The position numbers and the translations under genes were made by a program. From contig JADHYX010000049.1 in the NCBI GenBank assembly GCA_027604685.1, positions 8,054-70,163 of the forward strand: 62,110 bases of DNA, in the 5' to 3' direction. This DNA is from Lobulomyces angularis. Lineage: Eukaryota > Chytridiomycota > Chytridiomycetes > Lobulomycetales > Lobulomycetaceae. Under the pieces are notes generated by a model. The model was given only the letters and a program-made list of their open reading frames with translations. It made no database searches and had not been told where the DNA came from. This document shows, one piece after another, positions 35,433 to 46,600 of this stretch (positions are counted from its first letter, which is position 1; the number at the start of each line of letters is the position of its first letter).

Positions 35433-38400
35433 ATGTCTTGTCCATTTATTCCAGCAGATAATTCTCCAGCTAAAACTTTTGCGTTGGAACAAAGTGAAAG
35501 TCTGAATAAAGCTACGGAATTGTGCTCAAATAAAGATTTAAAGCAGCAGGCCCTTCCTAACCCTGTAAGTAGTGAAACTAGTACTGCGACAACAACTAGT
35601 CTACCAACCCAACCAAGTACTGAAACAGCTTCAGCAGCTGTTGTTTCCCCCACTTACGCAGATGAAAAAGAACGCCGTTTGGCAGAGCATGTAGAAAAAA
35701 TGGATGGAAATCGTCATACTAGTGGTGGTGAAGGATTTAAAAGAACTCAAAAGGTTATTAATGACAATCACCAGGTATTTAATTTTTTTTTTAGGCTAAA
35801 GTTGACTCCATAATTGGTGAATTGTTCATTGAAAGTCAAAAGGTATTTACATTCAAAATATTTTTTAAAAAAAAAAATTATTTTTCAGATAGAGGAGCAA
35901 ATTTTTCATGGTGAAAATGAAATTTTCCACAAGAATGAAGAAGCATTTTTCTTAGCACAGGATGAAAGGGAATTGCTAAACTTAAAAGCGCGTCAAAATG
36001 AGGAAATTAGAGCTTTGAAAGTCATTCAAGAACAAGCCATTGGAGATGTAAATAAGCGTAAAGCTGCAAAGAAGTTTTTGCGTCAGCAACAAAGAGAAAT
36101 GAAATCTCTGTACAACAAAACGCATGAACAAGAAGCTGCTTGTAAAAAGACTGAAGAAGCAAAACAAAGACTATGTGAGCATAGAGAAAGATGTGCGAAA
36201 ATGGCTGATCACATTGAGGAAAAACATTTAAAGCAAATAAAACAGTTCAATGCTGCAGAAGAGAGAAAAATTAATGATCAAAAGTACTAAAAGTATTCTT
36301 AGTTCTAAGTTAATTTTTTTTAGAATTTTGGTGGAACTTAGAGTACGGCACTTAACTGAAGAACAGCGTAGCGAAGCTATGAAAGAATATCAGTCAAAAA
36401 TGAATCATCAAAAAGCCTTAGATAAAAAGAAACTAGATCAAATTTGCGAGCAACAAAGGGTTGAACTGAGACATTTTAAAGGTATAACTATTTTTTCGCT
36501 ATCTAGCTTTATTTATTAATTTGTAAAAATTTTCATAATAACTAACATACAATACTTAATTTTTAGATAAAGCTGATTTGGAAACAGTTAATAAAACTAC
36601 TAAATGCGAATATTAAAATTTTTTTTGTAGCTTATGATGGAAGAATTTGCAAATTTGCTCTCAACACATGAGTTAGAGGAACAAGAAATTTCAAATAAGC
36701 ACAAATTGGACTACCTCTTAGAAAAAGAAAGAATTGCTACCACACAACTTTCGCTTAAGGTTTTGCTTATTCAAGCAGAAAACTTGATTGAAATAAAAAA
36801 GTATTGTTATAATGTTGTTTTTATTGAATTCTTAATTTATTATTTTAGATTACAAGCTGTACATAGAGTTCAACTGCGACAACTAAGGCGCTCCCAAAAA
36901 AGTAGAAAAACAAAAAGATATAGGTAATTACGTTCAGTAATTTTAGGAAGTTAACTAGTCACTAGACATTGGTCAGCTATCTTAGGAAGAGATCTGACCC
37001 AGTCCAAAAGAACGGGTAGTGCATTACAAAGTGGAGGTGGAAGTAGTGACCAAAGTGCTGATGGATCACAAGGCGGTAGTGTTGCCAGTCAGTCTAAACC
37101 TCAATCACAGGCAATTACACGTCAAAGCAGCGATCCAAACTTAAAAAAAAGTGCTTCACCACAAATTAATCTTGTTGAAGGTAAAAAGTCAAAAACGTTT
37201 ACAATTAAATAAATTTATATATAAAGGCGAAGAAGATGAGGACGATTCACAATTGAAAAATATTAACTTAGATACTCAACAAGAAAATGCTAGTGATCAG
37301 TTACAAAAAATGAAGTCACAATTAATGAAGTTAAGAGAAATTCAAGAAGAGAAATTAGAAAAATTGAGAAAAAAGAACTCTAATGCACAAAAAGAAAAAG
37401 AAGAAGAATTTCAAAAAATGATGATGGAGTTAGAATGGCAACAAGATGTTGACCTCAAAGACCTAAAAAAAAATGACGAACTTGAAATTCAAGAATCCAT
37501 TCAAATTCAAGAAAGAGAATTGGAAATGGAAGGTCATATCAGAGGAGCAGAAACCAAAGCCCTTTTAGAAAGAAAAGTTCTTAAATCTTTACTTGACAGT
37601 GTCGCGGATGGTGTTATATCCATCGATCCTCGAGGAACAATTCAGCGATTCAAGTGAGTTTTTAAAAAAAATTCAAACATAAATATTTGAAAATTAAATT
37701 AGTTCCTCTGCTGAAAAAATGTTTGGCTGGTCCGCAACTCAAGCAATCAACAAAAATATTAAAGAACTGATGCCCCCAGAATTTAGCATTAATCATGATG
37801 ATTGTAATATTACAAAAGTTAATAATTTTTATCCTTTTTATAATTATTAGACATCTACAATTACTTAACTACGGGAGTTAAAAAAGTTATTGGTAAAGTA
37901 AGGCAACTTAAAGGTCTAAAAAAAGATGGCAGCATCTTCCCAATTAATGTTTCAGTAAGTGAAGTTGTAGAAGGTAAAAAATAAATTCCTTTGTTCCGTA
38001 ATACCTTTTTAGACGGTTTTCATCTCTTTACTGCCATTGTTAGAGACTTAACTGAGGAAACCAATAAGGAAAAATTGAAGCAATCTGAGGATGACTGCCT
38101 TCCACAATTAATTTGGAAGATTGATAATTCGGGAAAAGCAATGAGTTTGAATAAAAAATTTATGGAGTATACTGGGCTGCCTGAGGATCAAATTTACACT
38201 GTAAACTTGTTTTCTCAAGCAGTTATTCACCCTCAGGATCACAAGACTGCTTTAGAAGCGTTTATGAAAGGAAATAAGTCGAAGTCTGCTTTTGAAGTAA
38301 AAAGAAGGTTAAAAGGGGCAGATGGAACATATAAATGGTTTTTGAGTAGAGGTACTCCAATGTTTGATCTTGACGGTAGCATTCTCTTTTGGTGCGGATC

Positions 38401-39184
38401 ATGCACTGATATAGATGAATCGGAGTGCCTTCAATTACAACTTTCAGTATTACCAGAATCTTTGCCTACAATTTTATGGAAAATTGATAACGAAGGAAAT
38501 GTTTTATACTCCAATAGTAGATTTAAGGAATATACCGGCCATGACTTCTCAAAGTCTATTATCAACCTTTTTTCATCTGAGGTAAGTAAAGTCTGATGCA
38601 ATATTTTTATTGAGAAATAAAATTAAAATTAGATAATATATACTGAAGATAATGAAAAGGTCCACTCTTCATTTGTTAATGCTTTGAAAAATAAAACTTT
38701 CTTCGAGCCTACAGCAAGATTAGTTTCCGCCACAGGAGCTTCCGGCTGGTTCTTAATTCGAGGTACACCAGTGATTAACAGTGAAGGCGAAGTCAACGGT
38801 TACTTTGGAACATGCACTGATGTTAGTGCCGGACACGCAAAAGAGGATGAACTGCATTTCTTCCCCGAAAGTCTTCCGCAGTTGGCCTGGAAGTGTGATA
38901 CTAAAGGAAATACATTATATACAAACTCTAAATTTAGGAAATTCGTGGGTATCTCGGATGGCCAAAAGTTTAGCGTCTTTTCGGATGCACTTGTACATCC
39001 TGATGACTTAAAACCAAGCAAAGAAAAGTTCATTGAGGCTAATAAGGAGAAGGCAAACTTTGAAATGAAAAGAAGATTGCAAAGTGAAAATGGTGAATAC
39101 AAAGCCTACAAGACACTGGCAGTTCCTGTATTTAATGAGAGAGGTGAAATTATATCGTGGTATGGCACTGAAACTGCCGTTTAG
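35433..39184 (+). CDS. Long coiled-coil protein with about four C-terminal PAS domains
   Basis: About 14 exons. Residues 1-115 are Ser/Thr/Pro/Ala-rich. About 400 residues of Glu/Lys/Arg/Gln coiled coil follow ('KARQNEEIRALKVIQEQ', 'RKAAKKFLRQQQREMKSLYN', 'LRVRHLTEEQRSEAMKEYQ', later 'LMKLREIQEEKLEKLRKK'), broken by a Gly/Ser/Gln linker. The last exons encode a FixL-type PAS ('DSVADGVISIDPRGTIQRFN', 'MFGWSATQAI'), then three PAS_3-like modules, each with 'LPxLxWKxDxxGxxxxxNxxF.ext' and 'F..rGTPv....G....W.G.cTDi'. No histidine kinase, GGDEF or kinase domain follows, and the chain ends right after the fourth PAS. The coiled coil loosely recalls Ste20-type (SLK/TAO) tails. Likely a cytosolic sensor or scaffold; function unknown. 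Confidence 0.82.
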
Positions 39185-39360
39185 CCTCCTACTGAAAGTG
39201 GATCATTGTTGAAATTTTTTTTTTTCTTCTATTGAATCGTATTGTTGTCCTTTTTACCCAAACCAATATATAAAAATTAAAAATAAAACCAAAAAAATAA
39301 ATAATTTTTAAATTATAAAAATTTCAAATTCGTTTTAAATTTTATAGTAATCATGGATAT

Positions 39361-39633
39361 TGTTCAACTCAACCCATTAAATATAAAGCACAAATAGGTA
39401 AACAAGGGAAACGATATTATAGTGGTAAATAGAATCTTTATACTTTTATTAGTCTGAAATGGGTTTATGATCTATTTTATGTTAATAAAATAAAAAATGG
39501 CCCAGATTGTATAGAAAAATGGTAGACAGCTCAAGCTCTTTCTATTTGGTTTATGGATGATGGTGGATATTATCAAGGTGGAGTTATATTTTCTACTTAT
39601 TGTTTTCCATAGTTTATTGTTATTAAATACTAA
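39361..39633 (+). pseudogene. LAGLIDADG homing endonuclease fragment, probable NUMT
   Basis: One frame runs for 90 codons from 39361 to TAA at 39631, interrupted only by three TAG codons (39430, 39523, 39610). It encodes 'FISLKWVYDLFYVNKIKNGP', then '(TAG)TAQALSIWFMDDGGYYQGG' and 'VIFSTYCFP'. This is the C-terminal half of a single-chain LAGLIDADG protein; relatives read 'LTPLALAIWFMDDGG...FSTHCFS'. The second TAG sits exactly where relatives have Leu (EKW-L-T). Chytrid mitochondria use TAG as Leu, so the source was probably a mitochondrial group I intron copied into the nucleus. With a nuclear code it cannot be translated. No GTG/ATG start or N-terminal half is visible. Confidence 0.78.
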
Positions 39634-39701
39634 GATATCAAACGTAATTTCCTTATAAATGTATCAAGGTTAACTCATAGTTGCTTTGTGAAATAGTAAA
39701 A

Positions 39702-39739
39702 AATGGAGTTACTACTAGATAATGGAGCTACTACTAGAT
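39702..39739 (+). repeat. 19-bp tandem repeat
   Basis: Two adjacent copies of AATGGAGYTACTACTAGAT, differing by one base (T/C). It lies just past the endonuclease fossil and may be part of the same inserted segment. Confidence 0.75.
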
Positions 39740-39937
39740 TAGTACACAGCCATAAGATATCCCAATAATAGGGAGAAGGAAGAGATAAAAAGATACTAGA
39801 TTAATTACAATTATTAATTTTTAAGTTGGTTTTATAAAAAAATTCTTTTATAAAAAAGTCTTTGATACTTCTAGAAATCGTGAAAAAAAAAATTGTAAGC
39901 AAAATACCTTCAAGTATAAAAAATATTGTAATTCAAA

Positions 39938-41318
39938 ATGAGCACCTTCACTTTCGTTCAGGTCGCGCCTTATGTTGAAATTGCAATTGTATTACAATTA
40001 TTGACTAAAATAAAATACTTATAATATCAACCAAACATCTCTTAAATTCTTATTAGGAGGGACTAGCATTTCTGTTAGCACTTTGTTTTGCAATTAACTC
40101 ATGGGCAGACTATCTTACTCTGAAAAAAGCACAAAAAAAGTACCTTTTTAGACTAATTCTATGCATTGGGTTTTGCTTCTACGGTTTAAGCTATTTTGTT
40201 TTTTGTTTGATATTAATGGGAAATAGCAATATATTTACAATGAGTTCTAATTTAAGATTTGTTTTTACAGTAATAAATCACTATAGCGGGGTGGTGGGGA
40301 TGGCATGTTTTTTATATGTTCTATTAGACAGGTATTGAAAGCTAAACTGAAATATTCTAAAAAAAATCAAAGATTTAAGTTAATAAAAGTGGTTACGCCG
40401 TACTCCGTGTGGTGGGATATATTTTTACTTGTCTTATCAACTACAGCTGTTTTAATTTTATTTGGGGCGAATACGACATCAATTATTTGTGGGTATCTAA
40501 AATCTTCAAATACTCAACCACCTCTATGTAAATCATTTGCTTCATCTAAAATATCTACTTACATCGGTATGCTGTAATTGACTATATTTTTTAAAATTTC
40601 GTTTCAAGCTGCTGGATGCCAAGCATACATTCAAATGATAGATTTTTTTTTAGGGACAATTTTACTTATAAAAGTTTTAAATATAGAAAAAATTCAAAAC
40701 AGCATAAGGGATCAGCGGAAAAAGTTAAATTTGAATTTAAAAAAAAAAATAATCGTCAGTTCCATCGGCTGGCTCATTACTATGATTTTAGCATTTTCTT
40801 GCTATATAATTTCTGGATTCTGTTATGGATGTGTTACAACTATAGAGCTGGGAACTGTATGTAAACAGTGCTTTGCTACACCCGACTATGATACCTTTAG
40901 AAAGATAATTTATATCATATCTAGTTCTGCTTACTTGTTTTATGTGATAGAGGTAATTAAAAAAAGTAAAATCTCCAGTATCAAGTTTTATAGTTGGGGT
41001 TCTTTAGCTTAACTGTAACGTTAATATCGGAGCTTGTAAAATTGGGAAGAGGAACATTAACTGAAGCTGAAGTAAAACAAATTAATTTAATTATTTTAAC
41101 CTACTATTTAGCCTGGCTTAATTAAATCATATTTTCGACAAATAATAAAGAAGGTATTGGAACGGAAACATGGTGCAATAGCAGATTCTTCAAAAGCAAA
41201 TACCTCTGTACACCAACCTACAATCCTACTTCAAGTTACTGATTTTAAAAGTACTGAAAATGATGAATTTAAGGATTTTTTAGAGAGTAAAGATGATTTT
41301 CTTTCCAGCGAAATTTAA
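39938..41318 (+). CDS. Seven-transmembrane protein, GPCR-like
   Basis: Six exons (39938-39961, 40057-40331, 40373-40566, 40609-40952, 41033-41071, 41112-41318) sum to 360 aa. I count seven hydrophobic helices: 'LAFLLALCFAINSWADYLTL', 'LILCIGFCFYGLSYFVFCL', 'FTVINHYSGVVGMACFLYVL', 'IFLLVLSTTAVLILFGA', a helix at 'MIDFFLGTILLIKVL', 'IIVSSIGWLITMILAFSCYI', and 'IIYIISSSAYLFYVIEL'. Loops between TM4/5 and TM6/7 hold paired Cys. A basic cytoplasmic loop (RDQRKKLNLNLKKK) precedes TM6 and the C-tail of about 60 residues is hydrophilic, Ser/Asp/Glu-rich. This is the topology of a GPCR, but I see no DRY or NPxxY motif and no named family. The 41-nt and 80-nt introns were chosen because only they keep the frame. 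Confidence 0.7.
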
Positions 41319-41515
41319 AATTGCCACACTTGTTGAACACTAATTCAGTTTCACAATTTTATAATACATATTAGTTAAACATGAATTTTTAAATTAATTT
41401 TATAAAAGTGGCAGCAGAATAAAAATTCTATATAAGATTATATGTGTCTAAATATTAATACCATCTATGCGAACACGAGTAATTAAAATAGTAAACAAAA
41501 AAATTGAAGGGGCAT

Positions 41516-43016
41516 CTATACCAGAAAAACTATAAGAAATACTCCGAAGATGAAAAACACGCTTAAAATTACTAGACTCCTTTTTAAAATTCTTTTTTCC
41601 TCAACATTAAACCCCTCACACTTTGTATCATCCTCATATTGATTTATATCACTATCTGTTATAATTATTTGATTTAAATTATAAATAGAATCATTGGTAT
41701 CCTCTAATTTACAATAATCATTAAACTCTTCTTCATATAAGTCTGAATTATGTTCAATGCTTCCATTAAGGGTGGTTTTCTCAACGTTGTACAATACAAT
41801 GTTGCTATCAGAATTCTTTTTTTTTAAGTTAGCTTTTTTAAACAATTTTTTTGAGCTACTGGAATTCAAACTTGATGGTGGGGAATACTTCTTAAGGCTG
41901 GAACTAGAATTTTTATTGCTGTTAGGATATCCTTCAAAGTAAGAATCTGTTGAAGAAGACGAACTAGAATAGTCAAAATTTGCTGAATCATTATCATTGG
42001 ATAGCAAATTTGTTTCTGAGTTAACCTGTGAAAAGGATTGCTGATAGCGCCTCCTAATTTTTTGCTTTTTTTGTTTGCCTTTTAAAAAATTAGATGCATG
42101 TTGCGAATTTGAATTTGGCAAATCTTTTGCCTCTGCAGGTTCATTGTCTTGTGGAATTAATAGAGCTAAACGTAGTGCTCTCCGAGCGACCATTGTAATA
42201 TAAATAACAGAAACTGATAAAACAGTACATCCAATCAACAACAATCCATATCGAACTTAATTTAATTTAAATGTGATAGCAGAAACTAAAAATCATACGT
42301 TTTACATTCATTTCAAAACGATCGACTTCATTTAGACTTCCAATTAGACTTCCAAGTATACTATAAAGCGTCGCACCAGGAAAATTACCAATTAATGTGC
42401 CTAATAAACTGAAATTAATAAAGTATGTTGCAAAAAAAATTTTATACCTGGTATAAGTGTTGATAGCTTTTTACAAATTACAAAAGTTAAACGAAGTTAT
42501 TGTTAACAAGTTACCTCAATATCGGTGAGAGAAAACAGAAAATTACATATTCCAAAGGGAACTACAGGAGATATCCTTAACAAACATACAATTTTAAACC
42601 CTTCACACTTAACCGCTCTATCGATAGCTAAGAATCTTACATCAGTTGAAAATTTTTTGACTATGTATGGTCGAAGCAATGTTTTTCCCAACCATAAAGC
42701 CAAAATCATACCAAATTGACAACCTAGAACAATTAAAAAGCTTTTATTAATTTTATATAAACCAAGTAGTACAATAAGAATTGCTATAGGAATTGGTTTG
42801 AAAATTACTCCAGCAGCTACATAAGCAATATTTTTAGTTACAATACACTATCATTCATGAGAAAAAAAAATAGAGCATAATACCTAAAGTTGTAAAGGTT
42901 GCTGGTATGCAAAGTAAAGTTGAGATTCCGAAAAGAATGATATAGATAAAACTACCAATAATTTTGTTGTCTTGGATATAATGCAGAATGTTTAACACAT
43001 AGTTAAGTATTTCCAT
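41516..43016 (-). CDS. TVP38/TMEM64 family (VTT domain) membrane protein
   Basis: About six exons; start 43016, stop 41516. The N-terminal half has the SNARE-associated VTT domain: 'FTTLAAGVIF', 'GCQFGMILALWLGKTLLR', 'RISPVVPFGICNFLFSLT', 'LGTLIGNFPGATLY'. The proline-rich 'R-x-SP-VVPF' re-entrant loop is the hallmark of this lipid scramblase-related family, which acts in Golgi/ER membranes. A helix at 'LLLIGCTVLSVSVIYITMV' closes the domain. Then comes a 180-residue Ser/Asn/Lys/Glu-rich cytosolic segment and a final C-terminal membrane anchor ('SLVILSVFFIFGVFLIVFLV'), which ordinary Tvp38 lacks. Confidence 0.85.
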
Positions 43017-43625
43017 TGTATTATAGACACAGGAACTAAAGTTATATGGTAGTTGTTATTTGTAACAATTTAATTTTTTTTTTTTGAATTTTTATCGCCA
43101 CTTTTCCACTCTGAGTTTAAAAATGAAATAAGATATTGAATCCTGGTTGAAAAATATCTAACAAAGATATAATGCTTCTTCACCAGAAAAGCAGTATTTT
43201 TTTACCGAGAAGTTTCTTGTTTTGATTCGTTGAAATTTTATCTTTAGTTATTATAAAACTGAACAGAAGCTGGATGAAATTTTCATTTTATTTTTGAACT
43301 AAAAATTTATTATATATATGCAGAAGAAACTTGGAATTAGAGGACTTAACTATGTATCTTCTGCAGCATTTTTTAATCCGAGTGAAATGCATAAAAACAG
43401 TTAATAAGATTTAGATTTGCTTGTGAATATACCATGTCTCTAATAATATATGAAATGGATTTATTTCAGTTCTTCTTTTCCCGTGTATATTTTGCACCTT
43501 ACAATATTAATTTTATTTTTTGTATTTATAATTTTATAAGGAAAAATTTTTTTAATCACATTTATATATAAATAGTTTGTGAAATTGTAAAAATTTACTA
43601 ATACTCTGTTTGTAATAAATCTTTG
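43017..43625. promoter_or_regulatory. Divergent intergenic region, TVP38-like / RAV1
   Basis: About 610 bases between two start codons on opposite strands. No gene or RNA recognised. Confidence 0.4.
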
Positions 43626-46600
43626 ATGAACTTATTACAACAAAAGGTTTATTCAAGGTCAAACCCAAACCCTAATTGTATCTCTTCTGCTTCAATAGAT
43701 CATCAACGTTACCTTGTAAAATTTGTTTTTGATTTGATAATGATGTTGAATATTACTTTCTTTAGGTTTACGGGATTAAGAATTATGCTGAAATTTACTC
43801 TCTTGAAACTCACAGGTTAATACAGACTCTTCGATCTTCTAATCAGGATGTGGTAACTGCAGTATCCATGGATCAAAAAACTGGTTATTAAAAATCTCAC
43901 TTTTCAGCTCTGTATTGACAGATTTTTAAAGGAAATGTTGCACTGGCCTTTGGGCCGGCAATTCTCATCTTTGAGTGTAAAATTAGTAGTGATTCAGAGG
44001 ATTCTTCTTACATTTCAAATAAAATAGTAAACCTTTCAAAGAACATTATCTTAAACTATTTTTTCAACTTAAGGTTTCTTGGATTTTTTCCGTTGAACTC
44101 TTACTTTCATACCCTTGCACTGTTTTAGAATGGAGTAAAACGGGATATGATTACTTGCTGTGTGCAGGAAAGGAATTAAGCATCTGGGAATTTGTAATTA
44201 CTGAAGAGCAAGCTGAAAAGAAAGGTACTTTGGATAAAACGAACAATCTCGAAGTGAAAAATGAAATAGAGAAAAACGATGAGGATAATTTGGGTTACTC
44301 TAGGGGCGAATGGGTTCAAAGATGGCAGTTGTTGTAAGTAGTGCGTTCCATGGTTCTTATTTTTTCTCATATCCTAAAATGTAAAGACTTGCCAATATAA
44401 TAAACAAAGCAGAATTTTCACCTGACTCTAAATTTTTTGCGACTCACTCCAATGGCGATAAATTTGTTAAAGTATGGTTTCCAGCTAAAAATGGTATTAA
44501 TTTTAAATACATTCCTTGTGAAAATTATTAATTTAGTTTAAGACTCCCAAATTCACACTTCTTGGAATTTTTTATATTTGGCACATCCTCAGCCAGTAAA
44601 CTTTTTTGAATGGAGATCAGTACCTGATGTTCATGTTTGCAGCGAGTTCCAACCTAATATTATATTAACAACTAGTTTAGATAATGTGTGCAGATTGTAC
44701 TGCGAAGTAGAATGTGCAAATAAAACGGCAGCGATCAACACTGATATTTATGCGACCTTTAAATTTGAACTCCATGCAATAATTGACCCAGCAGAGTTTC
44801 CTTCATCAATGATAACGCAACATAATCCCCATCCATTACCTGGAACGCCAATTGTTTCTTTTACTTCATCCACTAAAAAAACACTACCGCAAAAATTGGA
44901 GAATAGGTTATCTAGTAGTAGCGATTCTTTCAATTACTTAAAAAATGGTATCATTGACTACAGGTTTTCTAAATTTTCTTCTATTTTAATTATTATGTAA
45001 TACACCAGACATCCGTGCCCGTTACATTTTTTAAACTCAAAAGAGCTTTTTAAGACTATAGCCAGTAGAGAAGAATCTGAACTCAAATTTTTGAATAGAA
45101 GGAAAAATAAAAATGCTTCTTCAGTACATATAAAAATATATTTGTAATAATTTAATTGAGAATTTAAAAGATTGCAGCAATGGCGGCCAGAAGGAACAAA
45201 ATCTTGTTTGATACCTTTCGGGAATACCCTGATATCCTATTTCATGTTAATCAAGATGGTACAATCGTGTTTTGGGGAGTTCAACATTTAGTCTCTGCAC
45301 CAAAAAGGTCAGCGAAAGTTCGTGTTATTATGAAGACTCAAATGGCCGTTTCTATTGACGACTGTGATTCTTTTTCAAATGGTACATTGCTAATGTTTCA
45401 AAATGAATCATATAAAAAATCAGGTATTTTATAGTTGCTTTTAATTTTATTAAATTAATGAATTACTGTATCTAGCAATTTATTTTCCTTCAAAACTACA
45501 AATTTTAACTTATTCTCCTACCTACTCCGGAGGAATTTTAAAAATTTTTTCAATAAATATTGATGATTTTTTTGCCCCAGCAATTGATGGAAAAAACAAT
45601 GATACTGAAGGAGCCTGTCTGGTGCTCTCAAATTCTTGGTGCGGGCATCAGGAAAAAATTTTACATGTTGTAAAAAAATTTGAACTTGGATTAAACCTTT
45701 CTAAAGTGCCTAGTTTAATTTTAACATCGGACGAAAAGAATCTGTGTATCATTTGGAAGGTGGATATGCCAAAGGTTTGGTTGAAGAATAACTATATTGA
45801 ATCACTAAATATTTGCTTAGATCGGCTCAGAGATATCTTCCAATGGATTAAACCTGTATTCTACTATATGTCTGGATGAGAAATACAATGATAAACTTTT
45901 ATTTAACTGGCTACCCATAGGTAGAAAAAAAAAGTATTTTTTCTTTTTTTTATTTCTTTCTCATTAATAGGGAACAACTTGATAATATATGATGGGACCA
46001 AAATTTCACTGTGGCATGTCCATGGATCAAAGTCAATTAAAAATGAAACTTGCAGCGGTTCTTCGTTAATAGTCGATTTCTCTGATTTTGATAGTTCAAA
46101 TCATTTTTCATTTTTACATTCTTACATTGTAGAAGGAGAAAATTATTTATCTAAAATGGATCTATCCACTGATGAAGAGAGTAAGCTGAGTTTGGAAATA
46201 TTGGTTGTTCATGTTATTGCAATTTCCTTTGAAAATCGTCAGGTTTATGTTTGGGAATTAGGCTTCAGCTTTGGTATAAATTTATGAGATAAATATTCAC
46301 CTTATTCCGATAGGTAAGCTAATTCACCATAAGTTACTGTCTAAGTCAGTACTTCCTGCAGATTCCTGTAAATCTGCAAAAATTATGCATGCAGCATCCG
46401 CTGACGACCTTACTACAATGATATTTCCAAATATATATGAGACAATGTCCTCAATGAAAGATGATATTATGTCTTCATTTGAGGGATCTTTCTTATTTAT
46501 AACTTTGGAAAGCGACGGTTTTTGTCGTTATTGGGAACTCAAAGGTAGTTCTGATGTGGAAAATGAATGGGTTAAACTTTTGGATACCTTTAACATTCAA

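Larger units (their letters stand above)
39185..39937. other. Intergenic region with a mitochondrial-DNA fossil
   Basis: Between the PAS protein and the seven-TM gene. Its centre (39361-39633) is a broken LAGLIDADG endonuclease; past it, 39702-39739 is a 19-bp tandem duplication. Confidence 0.6.
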
